Shown here: positions 17,477-26,732 of the stretch, piece by piece
Layout: the number at the start of each line of letters is the position of its first letter
Numbering within the stretch: position 1 is the stretch's first letter
NCBI GenBank assembly: GCA_025146135.1
Contig: CP102255.1
Span: 1,426,001-1,490,000 of the forward strand
From: Anaerotruncus colihominis
GTDB lineage: Bacteria > Bacillota > Clostridia > Oscillospirales > Ruminococcaceae
Length of the DNA stretch: 64,000 nt
Direction of reading: 5' to 3'
Notes under the pieces: model-generated
Told to the model about the DNA's origin: nothing
The model's input: the letters and a program-made list of their open reading frames with translations, nothing else
The model's database searches: none
Program-made: the position numbers and the translations under genes

Positions 17477-18633
17477 CTGGATGCGGGATCTTGGGGATAC
17501 TGAAGTGCTTGGCCGGCATCCCTGGCGTACTCCCGTTGATCCATGGACCGGTGAGCTGCTCCTCCGGCCATCGTCTGGCGATGCTCTACGCAGATGTGGA
17601 GCCGCTTCTTCCGACAACGGCCGTAGTGGAAAGGGATATGGCGCTGGGCGCGCGCGATAAGCTGCGGGAGGCTCTGATCGAAGCGTGGCGGCAGTATCAC
17701 CCGGGTCTGCTCGCGGTGATCCTGACATGCGCCACCAGTCTTGTTGAGGAGGAATATGAAAGCATCCTGCTGGATTATGAAAGGCAAACCGGCGGCGCCG
17801 CTGTTTTGCTGGACGGCAGCGGCTTGGCGGGCGATGAGACGGACGCGCCCGGCGCGGTTTATGACGCGTTGTACCGAAAGCTGAGGATCGTACCGGCCGC
17901 CAGCGGAGAATTCCTGGCATTGGAAGGGCTTCCGCTGACGGATTACAACCGCAGGGACAATTTTCCGGCTCTTTGGGAATTAATTGAAACCGGGATTGGA
18001 TGCCGTGTCACACCAGGGCTTTTTTCCGGCATTTCCCTGCCGGAGCTGTCCGCGGATTACCGTGTGGCGGGCAAAGTCTTTACCGGGCTTTTGTGGCGCC
18101 GGTCGGAGCCGGACTCAGCCGCGCCGTTCGGCGCGGCGGGGAGCAGGCGTTTTTTGGAGTGGCTGGCTGGACAGACTGGACGACGCGGACTGACGCCGCA
18201 TGGGTTGGATGCATATGACCGCGCTGTGAAAGAGCTTGAACCGCTCGCGCAAAAGCTCCGCTCTCATGCGGTTCCCGTTGCCATTGAGGCGGCCGGCTGG
18301 TATGGCTACGGCCTGGCGGATTTCCTCACCAATGAGCTTGGCTGCCGTGTACTTCTCTGTGTGGATCGTGCGCACCCAAAGAAACCCGAGCGTCCAATAT
18401 GCGAGGAATTTTATGAGGATGTCGGCCGGTGGGAGCTGGTCGAGCTGATGAAAGCGTTTGGAGCCAGGCTTGTATTCGGCTCATCCAATGTTCGTTCTGA
18501 CGATAACTGGGACTATATTCCTTTTTTTGCCCCTGTTTGGAGGACTGAAGAACCAATTGGTGCACTGCTTGGATACGAGGGCGCACTGACCATTGCGAAT
18601 CGGCTGCTGAAGCTTGCGGAGGGGGCGCCATGA
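17449..18633 (+). CDS. Nitrogenase component 1-like protein, NifD/BchN-like subunit
   Basis: A 394-residue component-1-like subunit, shorter than NifD (about 480-500). Near the N-terminus it has Cys12 and Cys20, then [13 protein letters not shown] with Cys37, and later [12 protein letters not shown] with Cys94. Cys12, Cys37 and Cys94 match by eye the three ligands that NifD and BchN provide. It therefore probably supplies three of four ligands of an Fe-S cluster shared with the upstream protein. ATG 17449 has ggaggt upstream and lies inside the previous gene; the stop overlaps the NifH-like start (ATGA). The tight packing indicates one enzyme complex. Confidence 0.85.
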   Translation: MSIERLEPMTGCGILGILKCLAGIPGVLPLIHGPVSCSSGHRLAMLYADVEPLLPTTAVVERDMALGARDKLREALIEAWRQYHPGLLAVILTCATSLVEEEYESILLDYERQTGGAAVLLDGSGLAGDETDAPGAVYDALYRKLRIVPAASGEFLALEGLPLTDYNRRDNFPALWELIETGIGCRVTPGLFSGISLPELSADYRVAGKVFTGLLWRRSEPDSAAPFGAAGSRRFLEWLAGQTGRRGLTPHGLDAYDRAVKELEPLAQKLRSHAVPVAIEAAGWYGYGLADFLTNELGCRVLLCVDRAHPKKPERPICEEFYEDVGRWELVELMKAFGARLVFGSSNVRSDDNWDYIPFFAPVWRTEEPIGALLGYEGALTIANRLLKLAEGAP

Positions 18634-19460
18634 AAAAGCGGATTGCGCTCTATGGAAAGGGCGGCATCGGAAAGACGACCGTGGCGGTCAATACCGCGCT
18701 GTGCATGGCGCGGCGCGGGTACCGGGTTCTGCTGGTAGGATGCGATCCAAAGCAGGATACGACACGCCTTTTGACAAAGCAACCGCTGATCTCCATTTTG
18801 GAGCGGTACGATGGGCCGTGCGGGCCGTCTTTGCAGGACGGGCTGATCGCCAACCCGCGGCCCAATCTGTGGTGCTGCGAAGCCGGCGGCCCGAAACCGG
18901 GCGTTGGATGCGCGGGGCGGGGCATCGCGATCGCCCTGAACGCGCTTGAAAAAGCAGGTTGGTTTGACCGTGTCGACGTTGTGCTGTACGACGTTTTGGG
19001 CGATGTGGTGTGCGGCGGCTTTTCAACGCCGGTTACAAAGGGGTATGCGCGGGAACTCTATATTGTGACATCGGGCGAACAGGCGTCGCTGTTCGCGGCC
19101 AATAATATTCTTGCAGGTATGCAGGGCCTTGGCGCCTGTGTCAGAGGACTGATATATCAGGAACGGCGCTTTACAGGCGAGGATGCTCTTATTGAGACAT
19201 TCAGCCGGCGTGTTAATGTACCTGTCGCGGTGAAGATCGGATTTTCCGAGCGGATCAAGCTGTGCGAGATGCATGATATGGCCGTGAGCGAGGAGGAACG
19301 CGCCGGAGTTGAAACAGCACAGTTCATGGCTTTGGCTGAACGGATGCTGACTGAAAGCGGTCCGCCAGACGAGATCTATCCAATGGACAGGACGCAATTG
19401 AGTCAATTCATACGTGAATGTATGCCGTCGGTTGCAGGCGGTAAGGGGGGAGAATCCTGA
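18630..19460 (+). CDS. NifH-like iron protein (ATP-dependent reductase)
   Basis: A 276-residue NifH/BchL-family ATPase, the electron donor that drives component 1. All key features are present: P-loop GKGGIGKTT (residues 9-17), [10 protein letters not shown] (Switch-like region, 38-47), the cluster-ligand motifs GVGCAGRG (Cys94) and [11 protein letters not shown] (Cys128), and [17 protein letters not shown]. The two cysteines would hold the bridging [4Fe-4S] cluster of the homodimer. Length and motifs are close to true NifH, closer than to BchL in this reading. It overlaps both neighbours, so it is co-translated with them and with the first transporter gene. Confidence 0.93.
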   Translation: MKKRIALYGKGGIGKTTVAVNTALCMARRGYRVLLVGCDPKQDTTRLLTKQPLISILERYDGPCGPSLQDGLIANPRPNLWCCEAGGPKPGVGCAGRGIAIALNALEKAGWFDRVDVVLYDVLGDVVCGGFSTPVTKGYARELYIVTSGEQASLFAANNILAGMQGLGACVRGLIYQERRFTGEDALIETFSRRVNVPVAVKIGFSERIKLCEMHDMAVSEEERAGVETAQFMALAERMLTESGPPDEIYPMDRTQLSQFIRECMPSVAGGKGGES

Positions 19461-20458
19461 TGACGAAGGAACAACCTGTTTTGACGCTTTCACATGTGAC
19501 AACGAGTTTCCAAACGGCGCATGGGCTGCTGCCGGCTGTGGATGATGTCGGCTTTTCGGTTTTCCCCCGTGAAATCGTAGCGGTTGTGGGCAAATCAGGT
19601 TCCGGCAAGACGGTAACATGCTTGTCGGTGATCGGGCTGGCCGGCGCGTCGGCTGTGACAACGGGCAGCATTGTTTTTGACGGGCGGGAGCTTGTGGGGC
19701 TGCCCTCCGACGAGTTGCGGCAGGTGCGCGGCGGCGAGATCGGGTTTGTGTTTCAGGAGCCGATGACAAGCCTCAATCCCGTTTTTACCGTCGGCAACCA
19801 GTTGGACGAGACGCTGCGCGCCCACACAAAACTGTCGAGGGAGCAGCGAAAACAACGTATCATACATCTGTTTGAGCTTTGCGGAATTCCGGAGCCTGAA
19901 CAGCGGATGCGCTGTTATCCATATGAGCTTTCAGGAGGAATGAAGCAGCGCGTGATGATTGCGATGGCGCTTTGCTGCGATCCAAAGATCCTGATTGCGG
20001 ACGAGCCGACCACCGCGCTTGACGTGACCATTCAGGCACAGGTATTGGGGCTTCTGCGCACGCTGCGCGATCAGCTCGGGATGTCGATTGTGATTGTAAC
20101 GCACGACCTTGGGGTCGTCGCAAACTTTGCGGAACGGGTCGTGGTGATGTACGCTGGAAAGATTGTGGAGGAGGGACCGACCCGTGAAGTGCTTGACCAT
20201 CCGCGCCATTGTTATACGCGCGGTCTGATCGCATCGATTCCCCGCCTGACAACACAGCGTGGGCAGGATCTTCCGGTGATCCCGGGCAATGTTCCGGATC
20301 TTTCACAAATGCCCGAGGGATGCCGGTTCGCGCCGCGCTGCGGCGCGGCGACGGACCGCTGCAAACAGCAGCCGCCGGAAATCGTTGTAGGTCCCGGCCA
20401 CCGCGCAAGCTGTTGGCTTGAGGAGCAAAAGGAGGGAACGGCGTATGGCGCGGACTGA
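19460..20458 (+). CDS. Dpp/Opp-type ABC importer, ATPase 1 (DppD-like)
   Basis: A 332-residue ATPase with Walker A GKSGSGKT (residues 44-51), signature LSGGMKQR (about 156), Walker [12 protein letters not shown] (about 176) and the C-terminal oligopeptide/nickel extension, including [13 protein letters not shown], which often carries an Fe-S or Cys-rich element in this family. It powers uptake of peptides, Ni chelates, opines or similar. Its ATG overlaps the NifH-like stop by one base, which ties the transporter to the reductase. Confidence 0.92.
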   Translation: MTKEQPVLTLSHVTTSFQTAHGLLPAVDDVGFSVFPREIVAVVGKSGSGKTVTCLSVIGLAGASAVTTGSIVFDGRELVGLPSDELRQVRGGEIGFVFQEPMTSLNPVFTVGNQLDETLRAHTKLSREQRKQRIIHLFELCGIPEPEQRMRCYPYELSGGMKQRVMIAMALCCDPKILIADEPTTALDVTIQAQVLGLLRTLRDQLGMSIVIVTHDLGVVANFAERVVVMYAGKIVEEGPTREVLDHPRHCYTRGLIASIPRLTTQRGQDLPVIPGNVPDLSQMPEGCRFAPRCGAATDRCKQQPPEIVVGPGHRASCWLEEQKEGTAYGAD

Positions 20459-21455
20459 CCAACCGCTTGTGAAAGCGGAGCATATTGTCAAGCATTTCCC
20501 GATCCGCGGCGGGGTATTTTTACGGCAGGTGGACAGCGTCAAGGCGGTCAACGACGTTTCGCTGGAAATCCGCGAGGGGGAGACATATGGCCTGGTGGGG
20601 GAATCGGGCTGCGGCAAATCGACGCTTGGCAGCGTGCTGCTTGGACTTGAGCAGCCGACTTCGGGCAGAGTGCTGTTCGATGGCGTAGACCTGACGGCCT
20701 GTTCCCGGCAAAAGCGGCGGGAGCTGCGCCGGCAGATTCAGGTTGTGTTTCAGGACCCATATGAATCCTTAAACCCGCGTATGACTGTCGGGGAGATTGT
20801 TTCGGAGGGCCTGCGCATTCAAGGGGGCTGTTCCGCGCAGGAACGCCGTGAGCGTGTGCTTCAAATTCTGGAGCAGGTCGGCCTTTCTAAAGAGCATTAC
20901 GGGCGCTATCCGCATGAATTTTCCGGCGGCCAGCGGCAGCGTATCGGCATAGCCCGCGCTCTGATCGTCAACCCGCGCTTTATCGTGTGCGACGAGCCGG
21001 TTTCCGCGCTGGATGTTTCCGTACAGGCCCAGATCATCAATCTGCTGCGCGATTTGCAGCGCAGGCATGGCTTTGCATATTTATTCATCGCCCATGGCCT
21101 GAACGTCGTCAAATATCTCAGCGGGCGTATCGGCGTGATGTATCTGGGGCAGCTTGTGGAGGAGGCCGGTTCGGACGCGCTGTTTGACCATCCGCGCCAT
21201 CCGTATACACAGGCGCTTTTAAAGGCGATCCCGGACATCGACGCGGTATCCGGCGCCTTTGAACAGACGCTTGGAGGCGATGTTCCAAGCCCGGTTCATC
21301 TGCCGGACGGCTGTCCCTTTCATCCGCGGTGCGTGCACCGCATGGAGATCTGCTCATCCGCGCTTGCTCCTGTTGTAAGCTTCGGTGAGGAAATGGTGCG
21401 CTGCCACCTGTATTCACAGTCCGACGCCGCCCCGGATGGGCGGAAAATACCATAG
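20445..21455 (+). CDS. Dpp/Opp-type ABC importer, ATPase 2 (DppF-like)
   Basis: The 336-residue partner ATPase: Walker [10 protein letters not shown] (about 51-59), FSGGQRQR signature (about 159), [10 protein letters not shown] Walker B, and a C-terminal [14 protein letters not shown] motif. ATG 20445 has aaggaggg at 20429-20436 and overlaps the previous gene by 14 bases. It would pair with DppD as a heterodimer under the two permeases. Its active-site sequences are intact. Confidence 0.92.
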   Translation: MARTDQPLVKAEHIVKHFPIRGGVFLRQVDSVKAVNDVSLEIREGETYGLVGESGCGKSTLGSVLLGLEQPTSGRVLFDGVDLTACSRQKRRELRRQIQVVFQDPYESLNPRMTVGEIVSEGLRIQGGCSAQERRERVLQILEQVGLSKEHYGRYPHEFSGGQRQRIGIARALIVNPRFIVCDEPVSALDVSVQAQIINLLRDLQRRHGFAYLFIAHGLNVVKYLSGRIGVMYLGQLVEEAGSDALFDHPRHPYTQALLKAIPDIDAVSGAFEQTLGGDVPSPVHLPDGCPFHPRCVHRMEICSSALAPVVSFGEEMVRCHLYSQSDAAPDGRKIP

Positions 21456-21478
21456 ATGCCATAATAAGGAGGATCATT

Positions 21479-23155
21479 ATGTTGCATTCTGTCAAGACGA
21501 GGCTTTTTGCGGCGGCGCTTTGCGGCGCGATGCTGTTGACCACCGCATGCGGCGGCTCCGCAGCGGGAGGGACCGGTTCTGCCGCTGCTTCCGGTGCGGG
21601 AGATGCTTCGGCCGCGTCGTCCGGAACCGCGGAAACAGGAGAGACGGGCGGTCCGAAGTACGGCGGCACGCTGACGACCTATACGTCGGCCGACCCGAAA
21701 AGCTTTGACCCGGCCGCCTTGAGTGCATGGGACCAGACAATCGTGGCGGCAAACATCCTTGAGGGCCTGGTGCGTTTAAATCCTGAGGGCAACGCAATTG
21801 AGCCTGGTATCGCGGAGAGCTGGGAGCCATCCGAGGATGGAACAGTCTGGACATTTCATCTGCGCGATGCGAAGTTCCACAATGGCCGCGCGGTGACAGC
21901 GCAGGATTTCAAATATTCCTTTGAGCGTGTCGCCAATCCGCAGACAGCTTCTCCAGCCGCATGGATGCTCAATAAGCTCCAGGGCTTCGACGAATACACC
22001 GCCGGCAGCGCCAGTGAGATCAGCGGCATCAAGGTTGTGGATGATCATACATTGGAGCTGACTCTGACAGAACCATATGCGCCGTTTGTTTCAATGCTGT
22101 CATCGGCCGCTCTAGCTGTTGTTCCACAGGAAGCTGTCGAGGAATTCGGCGACGATTTTGGACAGCATGTTGTAGCCGCCGGACCGTTTACCGTTGGACA
22201 GTGGAATTTTAACCAGGATCTGACGATCAACGCGTTCGAAGATTATTGGGCGGGCCGTCCGTATCTTGACAGCGTCAAGTTTAAGGTCATTAATGATGAA
22301 AATACACGTATTGTGGAATTTGACGCAGGTACGCTTGATATTGCCTGGATCACGCCGGCGCATTACGACCGCCTGACAAGCGATCCGCGTTATGCAAACA
22401 GCATTGGCCGCGCCGACACGCTGCACACCAGCTTTTTGATGTTCAATATGGAAAAGGAGCCGTTCGCGTCAAACAAGGCGCTGCGCGAGGCCGTTTTGTA
22501 TGCGCTTGATACGCAGGCTACCATCGACATGCTTCAGGGGCGCGCCTCCGTAGCGAACGTCCTGCTTCCCAGCGGTATGCTCGGTTCCGGCGATCCGGCT
22601 ACCACACCGCCTTATGATGTGGAAAAGGCCAAGGCCAAGATGGCGGAAGCCGGTTATCCGGACGGTCTGCCGCAGACCTTCGAAGTTATCACACCTGCAT
22701 GGAACAACAACATCAAAATACTGGAGATCTATCAGCAGAATCTGAAGGAGATCGGCATCAATATTGAAATCAAGGCACTGGAGAATTCCGCCTATAACGA
22801 GGCGCGCGATTCTGGACAGTTTGAAATCGCCTGGGGCAATATTGTCGCGACATATCCCGATCCGGACGCCATGTTCTATCCGCTGCTTCATTCCGACAAT
22901 ATCGGAGCGGCCGGAAACTACGCCCGTTACTCCAATCCGGAGGTTGATGCGCTGATCGAGCAGGCCCGCGCTTCTACGGACGACAATGAGCGGGCGTCGC
23001 TGTACCAGCAGATCGAACAGTTGGTGCTCGAGGATCTGCCGTATGCATACCTGACGCACAATATTTACGTCGACATCTGCCAGCCGTTCGTCCGGGATTA
23101 CTGCCCGAGTGCCCTGGATGTATCGACCTATCACCGTGTCTGGCTTGATAAGTAA
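21479..23155 (+). CDS. Extracellular solute-binding lipoprotein, family 5
   Basis: A 558-residue SBP_bac_5 protein. The signal peptide ends in a lipobox LTTAC with Cys24 as the lipid-anchored residue, followed by a Gly/Ala/Ser linker. Family features are GGTLTTYTSADPKSFDPA, AESWEPSEDGTVWTFHLR and KFHNGRAVTAQDF. It would capture the ligand outside the membrane for the importer. Homologues bind peptides, nickel complexes, glutathione and other ligands; the ligand here is unknown. aaggagg is seven bases before ATG 21479. An 18-bp hairpin follows it. Confidence 0.9.
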   Translation: MLHSVKTRLFAAALCGAMLLTTACGGSAAGGTGSAAASGAGDASAASSGTAETGETGGPKYGGTLTTYTSADPKSFDPAALSAWDQTIVAANILEGLVRLNPEGNAIEPGIAESWEPSEDGTVWTFHLRDAKFHNGRAVTAQDFKYSFERVANPQTASPAAWMLNKLQGFDEYTAGSASEISGIKVVDDHTLELTLTEPYAPFVSMLSSAALAVVPQEAVEEFGDDFGQHVVAAGPFTVGQWNFNQDLTINAFEDYWAGRPYLDSVKFKVINDENTRIVEFDAGTLDIAWITPAHYDRLTSDPRYANSIGRADTLHTSFLMFNMEKEPFASNKALREAVLYALDTQATIDMLQGRASVANVLLPSGMLGSGDPATTPPYDVEKAKAKMAEAGYPDGLPQTFEVITPAWNNNIKILEIYQQNLKEIGINIEIKALENSAYNEARDSGQFEIAWGNIVATYPDPDAMFYPLLHSDNIGAAGNYARYSNPEVDALIEQARASTDDNERASLYQQIEQLVLEDLPYAYLTHNIYVDICQPFVRDYCPSALDVSTYHRVWLDK

Positions 23156-23170
23156 GAGCTGTTGGAGCAG

Positions 23171-23214
23171 TCCGGCATTCCCGCGGAACAGCTTTATTCC
23201 GCGGGAATGCCGGA
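23171..23214 (+). promoter_or_regulatory. Operon-internal hairpin after the binding-protein gene
   Basis: A perfect 18-bp stem (23171-23188 with 23197-23214) with an eight-base loop and no T tract after it. In this position such a stem usually protects the upstream mRNA and gives more binding protein than permease. Confidence 0.6.
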
Positions 23215-23239
23215 TGAAGAATGAAAGGGGGTGGCTTTG

Positions 23240-24166
23240 ATGCCCCGCTATATTGTCCGCAGACTGCTTGCCCTGATTCCTGTCATACTTGGGTTGACGC
23301 TGGTTATTTTCCTGCTGGTCAACGTCATTCCCGGCGACACGGCCAGGCTGATTGCCGGCGAATATGCCGACGAGGCTACAGTGGAGCAAATCCGCACCAC
23401 AATGGGGCTTGACAAGCCGATCCTGGTACAGTATGGAAATTACCTTCTGGACCTTGTGCAGGGAGATTTGGGACGGTCCTATCAGACGCATCGTCCTGTG
23501 CTGGAGGAAATACTGACCGTCTTTCCAAAAACAATTCAACTGGCTGTCACGACAGAAGTGATCAGCATCGTTGTCGGCTTGTTTTTAGGAATGAGCGCGG
23601 CTGTGCGCCGCGGCAGCCTGTTCGATCGAGGCATCACAATGTTTGGGGTACTGGGACTTTCAATCCCGCAGTTTTGGTTCGCACTGATTTTACAGCTTGT
23701 TTTAGCTGTAAAATTCGGTTGGCTCCCACCTTCTGGCTATCAGGGCGGGTTTGATATCTATATCATCCTTCCGGCTATCACCCTGGGCATTCCGTCCGCC
23801 GGAATGATGGCCCGCATTTCCCGATCAGCGTTTTTGGAGGTGCTGCCTCAGAACTATATCCGCACAGCGCGTGCCAAAGGTCTGCGGGAAAAAAGCGTCA
23901 TCTGGAAACATGCGCTGAAGAATGCGTTAATCCCGGTGCTGTCGCTTGTCGGTACGGATATGAGCCGTCTGTTGACCGGTACAATGATCGTGGAGAGCGT
24001 TTTTTCCTGGCCGGGAATTGGAAAGTATGGGTATGACGCATTGTTTTATAAGGACATGCCGGCCTTACAGGCAACCGTACTCGTCCTTGCCGTGAGCATC
24101 TGTCTGGTCAATCTGGCGGTCGACGTTCTGTATGCTGCCGCAGATCCACGCGTCAGATATCATTAA
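23240..24166 (+). CDS. Dpp/Opp-type ABC importer, permease 1 (DppB-like)
   Basis: A 308-residue inner-membrane permease with the MPRYIVRRLLALIPVI first helix, the long extracytoplasmic loop typical of DppB, and the EAA loop RTARAKGLREKSVIWKHAL that contacts the ATPases. About six membrane segments are visible. ATG 23240 follows aaagggggtgg; a GTG nine bases earlier is possible. Confidence 0.92.
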   Translation: MPRYIVRRLLALIPVILGLTLVIFLLVNVIPGDTARLIAGEYADEATVEQIRTTMGLDKPILVQYGNYLLDLVQGDLGRSYQTHRPVLEEILTVFPKTIQLAVTTEVISIVVGLFLGMSAAVRRGSLFDRGITMFGVLGLSIPQFWFALILQLVLAVKFGWLPPSGYQGGFDIYIILPAITLGIPSAGMMARISRSAFLEVLPQNYIRTARAKGLREKSVIWKHALKNALIPVLSLVGTDMSRLLTGTMIVESVFSWPGIGKYGYDALFYKDMPALQATVLVLAVSICLVNLAVDVLYAAADPRVRYH

Positions 24167-24345
24167 GGTATCATAACCGTAAAGCGGTTATGATACCGGG
24201 GTTATACCCAACGGATCGCCGCTTACGCGGCAACCACCTTTTGATGGGCAATTATACCATAGTCCAAACCGGCAAGGCCGGTTTTGCTGCCGCTTTGCGG
24301 CAGACAAGCCCAAAGGGGCTTGCCACTGTGGCATAATTGAAACCA
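24167..24345. repeat. Cluster of nested short palindromes (REP/MITE-like)
   Basis: The 225-base gap between the two permease genes holds several dyads: a 13-bp stem at 24167-24197, then an imperfect terminal inverted repeat (caattataccatagt near 24249 with actgtggcataattg near 24327) enclosing three smaller GC-rich hairpins (ccggcaaggccgg; gctgccgctttgcggcag; aagcccaaaggggctt). The structure looks like a non-autonomous repeat inserted in the operon. No T-tract follows, so the operon could still be read through. Confidence 0.6.
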
Positions 24346-24391
24346 CTTTTATCTTTATGCCGATGCGAAGCGGCGGATTGGATGGTCTTTT

Positions 24392-25333
24392 ATGGAACAG
24401 AACCGATACCTTCCTAAAAATAAAAAATACCGTCGGATGCTGGAATCGGGTGCGCCGCCGTCGGGAAGCCTGTATCGGGATGCCTGGCAGGCGCTCAAAA
24501 AGGATCGCGCCGCAATGATCGGGCTTGTGGTTATCGTGGCGCTGGCCGCGCTTTCGATCCTGCTGCCGATGATTCTCGGCCTCGATCCGGAGGCCATCGA
24601 GTCGCGCAGGGTGGTCGATGGGAAAAATCTGTTTCCGCCATTTGCGCCTGATCTTGCGAACATAATGGGTACAGACCAGCTTGGCCGCGATATCTTTACC
24701 CGCGTGCTGTATGGAATCCGTGTTTCTCTGTTGGTAGGCGTTGTCGCACGCGGGCTTACCATGATTGTTGGAATTGTACTCGGCGTTGCGGCAGCCTATT
24801 TTGGCGGATGGGTCGACATGGTCATTATGCGCCTGACCGATATTTTTCTCGCTTTTCCAGTGATGCTGTTGGCGATGGTGATCACACTCGTCATGGGGCC
24901 GAGCCTGTTTACTGTTTGTCTTGCGCTCGTCGTCGTCGGCTGGCCGGATGTCACACGGCTTTTGCGGGGGCAGGCATTGGCGCTTAAGGAGAAGGAGTAT
25001 GTTAAGGCGTCGCGTGCGCTTGGCGCGTCGCATTTCTGGATCATCACGCGTCAGCTTTTGCCTGGGTGCCTGTCTCTGATTATCGTATCCTTTTCAATGG
25101 GAATTCCAGGCGCGATTATGTACGAATCCGGACTGAGCTTTTTTGGATTCGGTATTCGTCCGCCAACTCCTTCACTGGGAAATATGATCGCCGATGCGCG
25201 CGGTTATATGACCATTTGTCCGTGGTACATTCTGTATCCGGGCCTGATGCTGATTATTATTGTAGTCGCATTTAATATTCTGGGCGACGGGCTGAATGAT
25301 GCGCTTGACCCGTACGCCAGAAAACGGAAGTAA
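24392..25333 (+). CDS. Dpp/Opp-type ABC importer, permease 2 (DppC-like)
   Basis: A 313-residue permease with the DppC N-terminal cytoplasmic segment (residues 1-40), the DQLGRDIFTRVLYG motif and an EAA loop (KASRALGASHFWIITRQ). It completes a full five-part importer. The ATG at 24392 has only a weak ribosome binding site (ggatgg), perhaps because the inserted repeat upstream changed the leader. Confidence 0.9.
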   Translation: MEQNRYLPKNKKYRRMLESGAPPSGSLYRDAWQALKKDRAAMIGLVVIVALAALSILLPMILGLDPEAIESRRVVDGKNLFPPFAPDLANIMGTDQLGRDIFTRVLYGIRVSLLVGVVARGLTMIVGIVLGVAAAYFGGWVDMVIMRLTDIFLAFPVMLLAMVITLVMGPSLFTVCLALVVVGWPDVTRLLRGQALALKEKEYVKASRALGASHFWIITRQLLPGCLSLIIVSFSMGIPGAIMYESGLSFFGFGIRPPTPSLGNMIADARGYMTICPWYILYPGLMLIIIVVAFNILGDGLNDALDPYARKRK

Positions 25334-25336
25334 AAT

Positions 25337-26161
25337 ATGAGTCAATCAACAATTCATTCCACGCTCTCATTTGAGCATCCCTGCTTTTCCAATCATGGAG
25401 CGCGTGTGGCGCGTATACATTTGGCTGTCGCACCATACTGCAATATAAAATGTGCGTTTTGCCGTCCTACAGTCAATCCGTGTATACACGGATGCGCTCC
25501 TGGACTAGCCAACGAGATTCTGACGCCGCAGCAAGCTTTGGAGCACCTTCGCAGGGTTCGTGAGAGCGGGATCGATATCCGCATTGTCGGAATTGCAGGT
25601 CCGGGGGAGCCGTTGGCAAATCCTGAAACCTTTGAGACGCTGCGCCTTATAAAAGCTGAATACCCGCAAATACATCTCTGTCTAAGTACAAATGGTCTGT
25701 TCCTTCCGGAGCAGGCAAGCCGGCTGGCGCAGCTTGGTGTTGAGACGCTGACTGTAACAGTCAATGCCCATACGCCGAATGTGGCTGTACATATTTATGA
25801 GCATGTATCGGGCGAGCGGGGAGAGAACGCTGTACGGCGCCTTTTGGAGCGTCAGAGGACAGGCGTCAAAGAGGCTGTCAAGGCTGGCATGGTTGTTAAA
25901 ATCAATTCGGTCTATGTTCCGGGTATTAACGACGATGACATTTTGCAGATTTCCCGGGAAATGCGTGCGATAGGCGCCACGCTTCAGAATATTCTGCCGG
26001 TGATCGCGCGCGATACAATGGCAAAGGTTACTCCGCCGGACGCGGAGCAGTTGGAACAGATGCGGGAGAGGTGCGGCGTCAATCTGGAACAGTTTGTGCG
26101 CTGCAAGCATTGCCGCGCAGATGCAATTGTGGACGCGGAACCGTCCTGTGCGGGAAAATGA
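25337..26161 (+). CDS. NifB-like radical SAM protein
   Basis: A 274-residue radical SAM protein whose sequence follows the NifB core closely: HPC (Cys16), AVAPYCNIKCAFC with CxxxCxxC (Cys35, 39, 42), ILTPQQALEHL, GIAGPGEPLAN, STNGL and a C-terminal RCKHCRADAI (Cys256, Cys259). NifB builds the [8Fe-9S-C] precursor of nitrogenase cofactors; NifB-like proteins also accompany the methylthio-alkane reductase (Mar) systems. It starts three bases after the permease stop, so it belongs to the nitrogenase-like operon. The NifX-like C-terminal domain of many NifB proteins is absent. Role in cofactor assembly for this system is inference. Confidence 0.85.
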   Translation: MSQSTIHSTLSFEHPCFSNHGARVARIHLAVAPYCNIKCAFCRPTVNPCIHGCAPGLANEILTPQQALEHLRRVRESGIDIRIVGIAGPGEPLANPETFETLRLIKAEYPQIHLCLSTNGLFLPEQASRLAQLGVETLTVTVNAHTPNVAVHIYEHVSGERGENAVRRLLERQRTGVKEAVKAGMVVKINSVYVPGINDDDILQISREMRAIGATLQNILPVIARDTMAKVTPPDAEQLEQMRERCGVNLEQFVRCKHCRADAIVDAEPSCAGK

Positions 26162-26174
26162 GAAACAGGGAGTT

Positions 26175-26732
26175 GTGGAAGCATTGTTCAATCTGTTCCC
26201 GGATTATTTTGCGAAGGATGTAACCTGTATTGACGGCAGCCTCCTGGACCGGTTGAATATTCAGGCCGTCATCACAGATATCGACAATACGCTGGCCTTG
26301 GTAGACGCGCCGGATCCTGAGCCTCAGGCGCGGGAATGGTTGGATTTTTTAAACCGGTACGGCTGTCAGACTGCGATGATTTCCAATAACGACCCGCCGC
26401 GTGTGAAGGCGTTTGCAAAGCTGTTCGACGCGCCCTATGCCGCCCATGCGCAAAAGCCTGCATCCGGCGCTTTTCTGGAGCTGGCCCGTCGGCTCGGTGT
26501 CGAACCGGAACGATGTATGGTGGTTGGAGACCAGATGTTTACCGACATTATGGGCGGAAATCGTGCTGGGATGCATACGGTTCTGGTGGAACCTTTGGGC
26601 AGCGAATTGGATCACGCACAGTTTCGGATTAGGCGATGGGCCGAAAAGCTGTTGCTGGCTGTTTACAAGCGTGTGACGCACGGCCGCAGCCTGTCGGGGC
26701 AAAATCCGTCCGGCGCAGATGTGACGCTTTGA
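26175..26732 (+). CDS. YqeG-family HAD IIIA phosphatase
   Basis: A 185-residue HAD phosphatase with motif I DIDNTL, motif II ISNN and motif III/IV around MVVGDQMFTDIMGG and the preceding Lys of AQKPAS. YqeG is related to the mitochondrial phosphatidylglycerophosphate phosphatase; in Firmicutes it usually neighbours yqeH and aroE, not here. The start is uncertain: GTG 26175 or TTG 26184 (MFNLFPDYF, best by family), both after caggga. It overlaps no gene but lies 13 bases after the NifB-like gene and may be a chance operon member. Confidence 0.85.
   Translation: MEALFNLFPDYFAKDVTCIDGSLLDRLNIQAVITDIDNTLALVDAPDPEPQAREWLDFLNRYGCQTAMISNNDPPRVKAFAKLFDAPYAAHAQKPASGAFLELARRLGVEPERCMVVGDQMFTDIMGGNRAGMHTVLVEPLGSELDHAQFRIRRWAEKLLLAVYKRVTHGRSLSGQNPSGADVTL

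Noticed and set aside
15587-17920. A 777-codon open frame on the minus strand across the regulator and nitrogenase-like genes
   Set aside because: It is antisense to two well-supported genes, has no ribosome binding site and gives a basic, low-order protein. It is an effect of GC-rich codon use.
16103-19460. A true molybdenum nitrogenase (nifHDK) for N2 fixation
   Set aside because: The subunits are too short, lack the P-cluster and FeMo-co ligand pattern, and no nifE, nifN or nifV gene is present nearby.
16103-19460. A protochlorophyllide or F430-type tetrapyrrole reductase (BchLNB, CfbCD)
   Set aside because: No tetrapyrrole genes of those pathways are nearby, the NifH-like protein is closer to NifH by motif, and a NifB-like protein is encoded with it. 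hemZ is 9 kb away in a different run.
22469-23539. A 356-codon minus-strand frame over the binding-protein and permease genes
   Set aside because: Shadow of the family 5 binding protein and DppB; no family pattern and no start signal.
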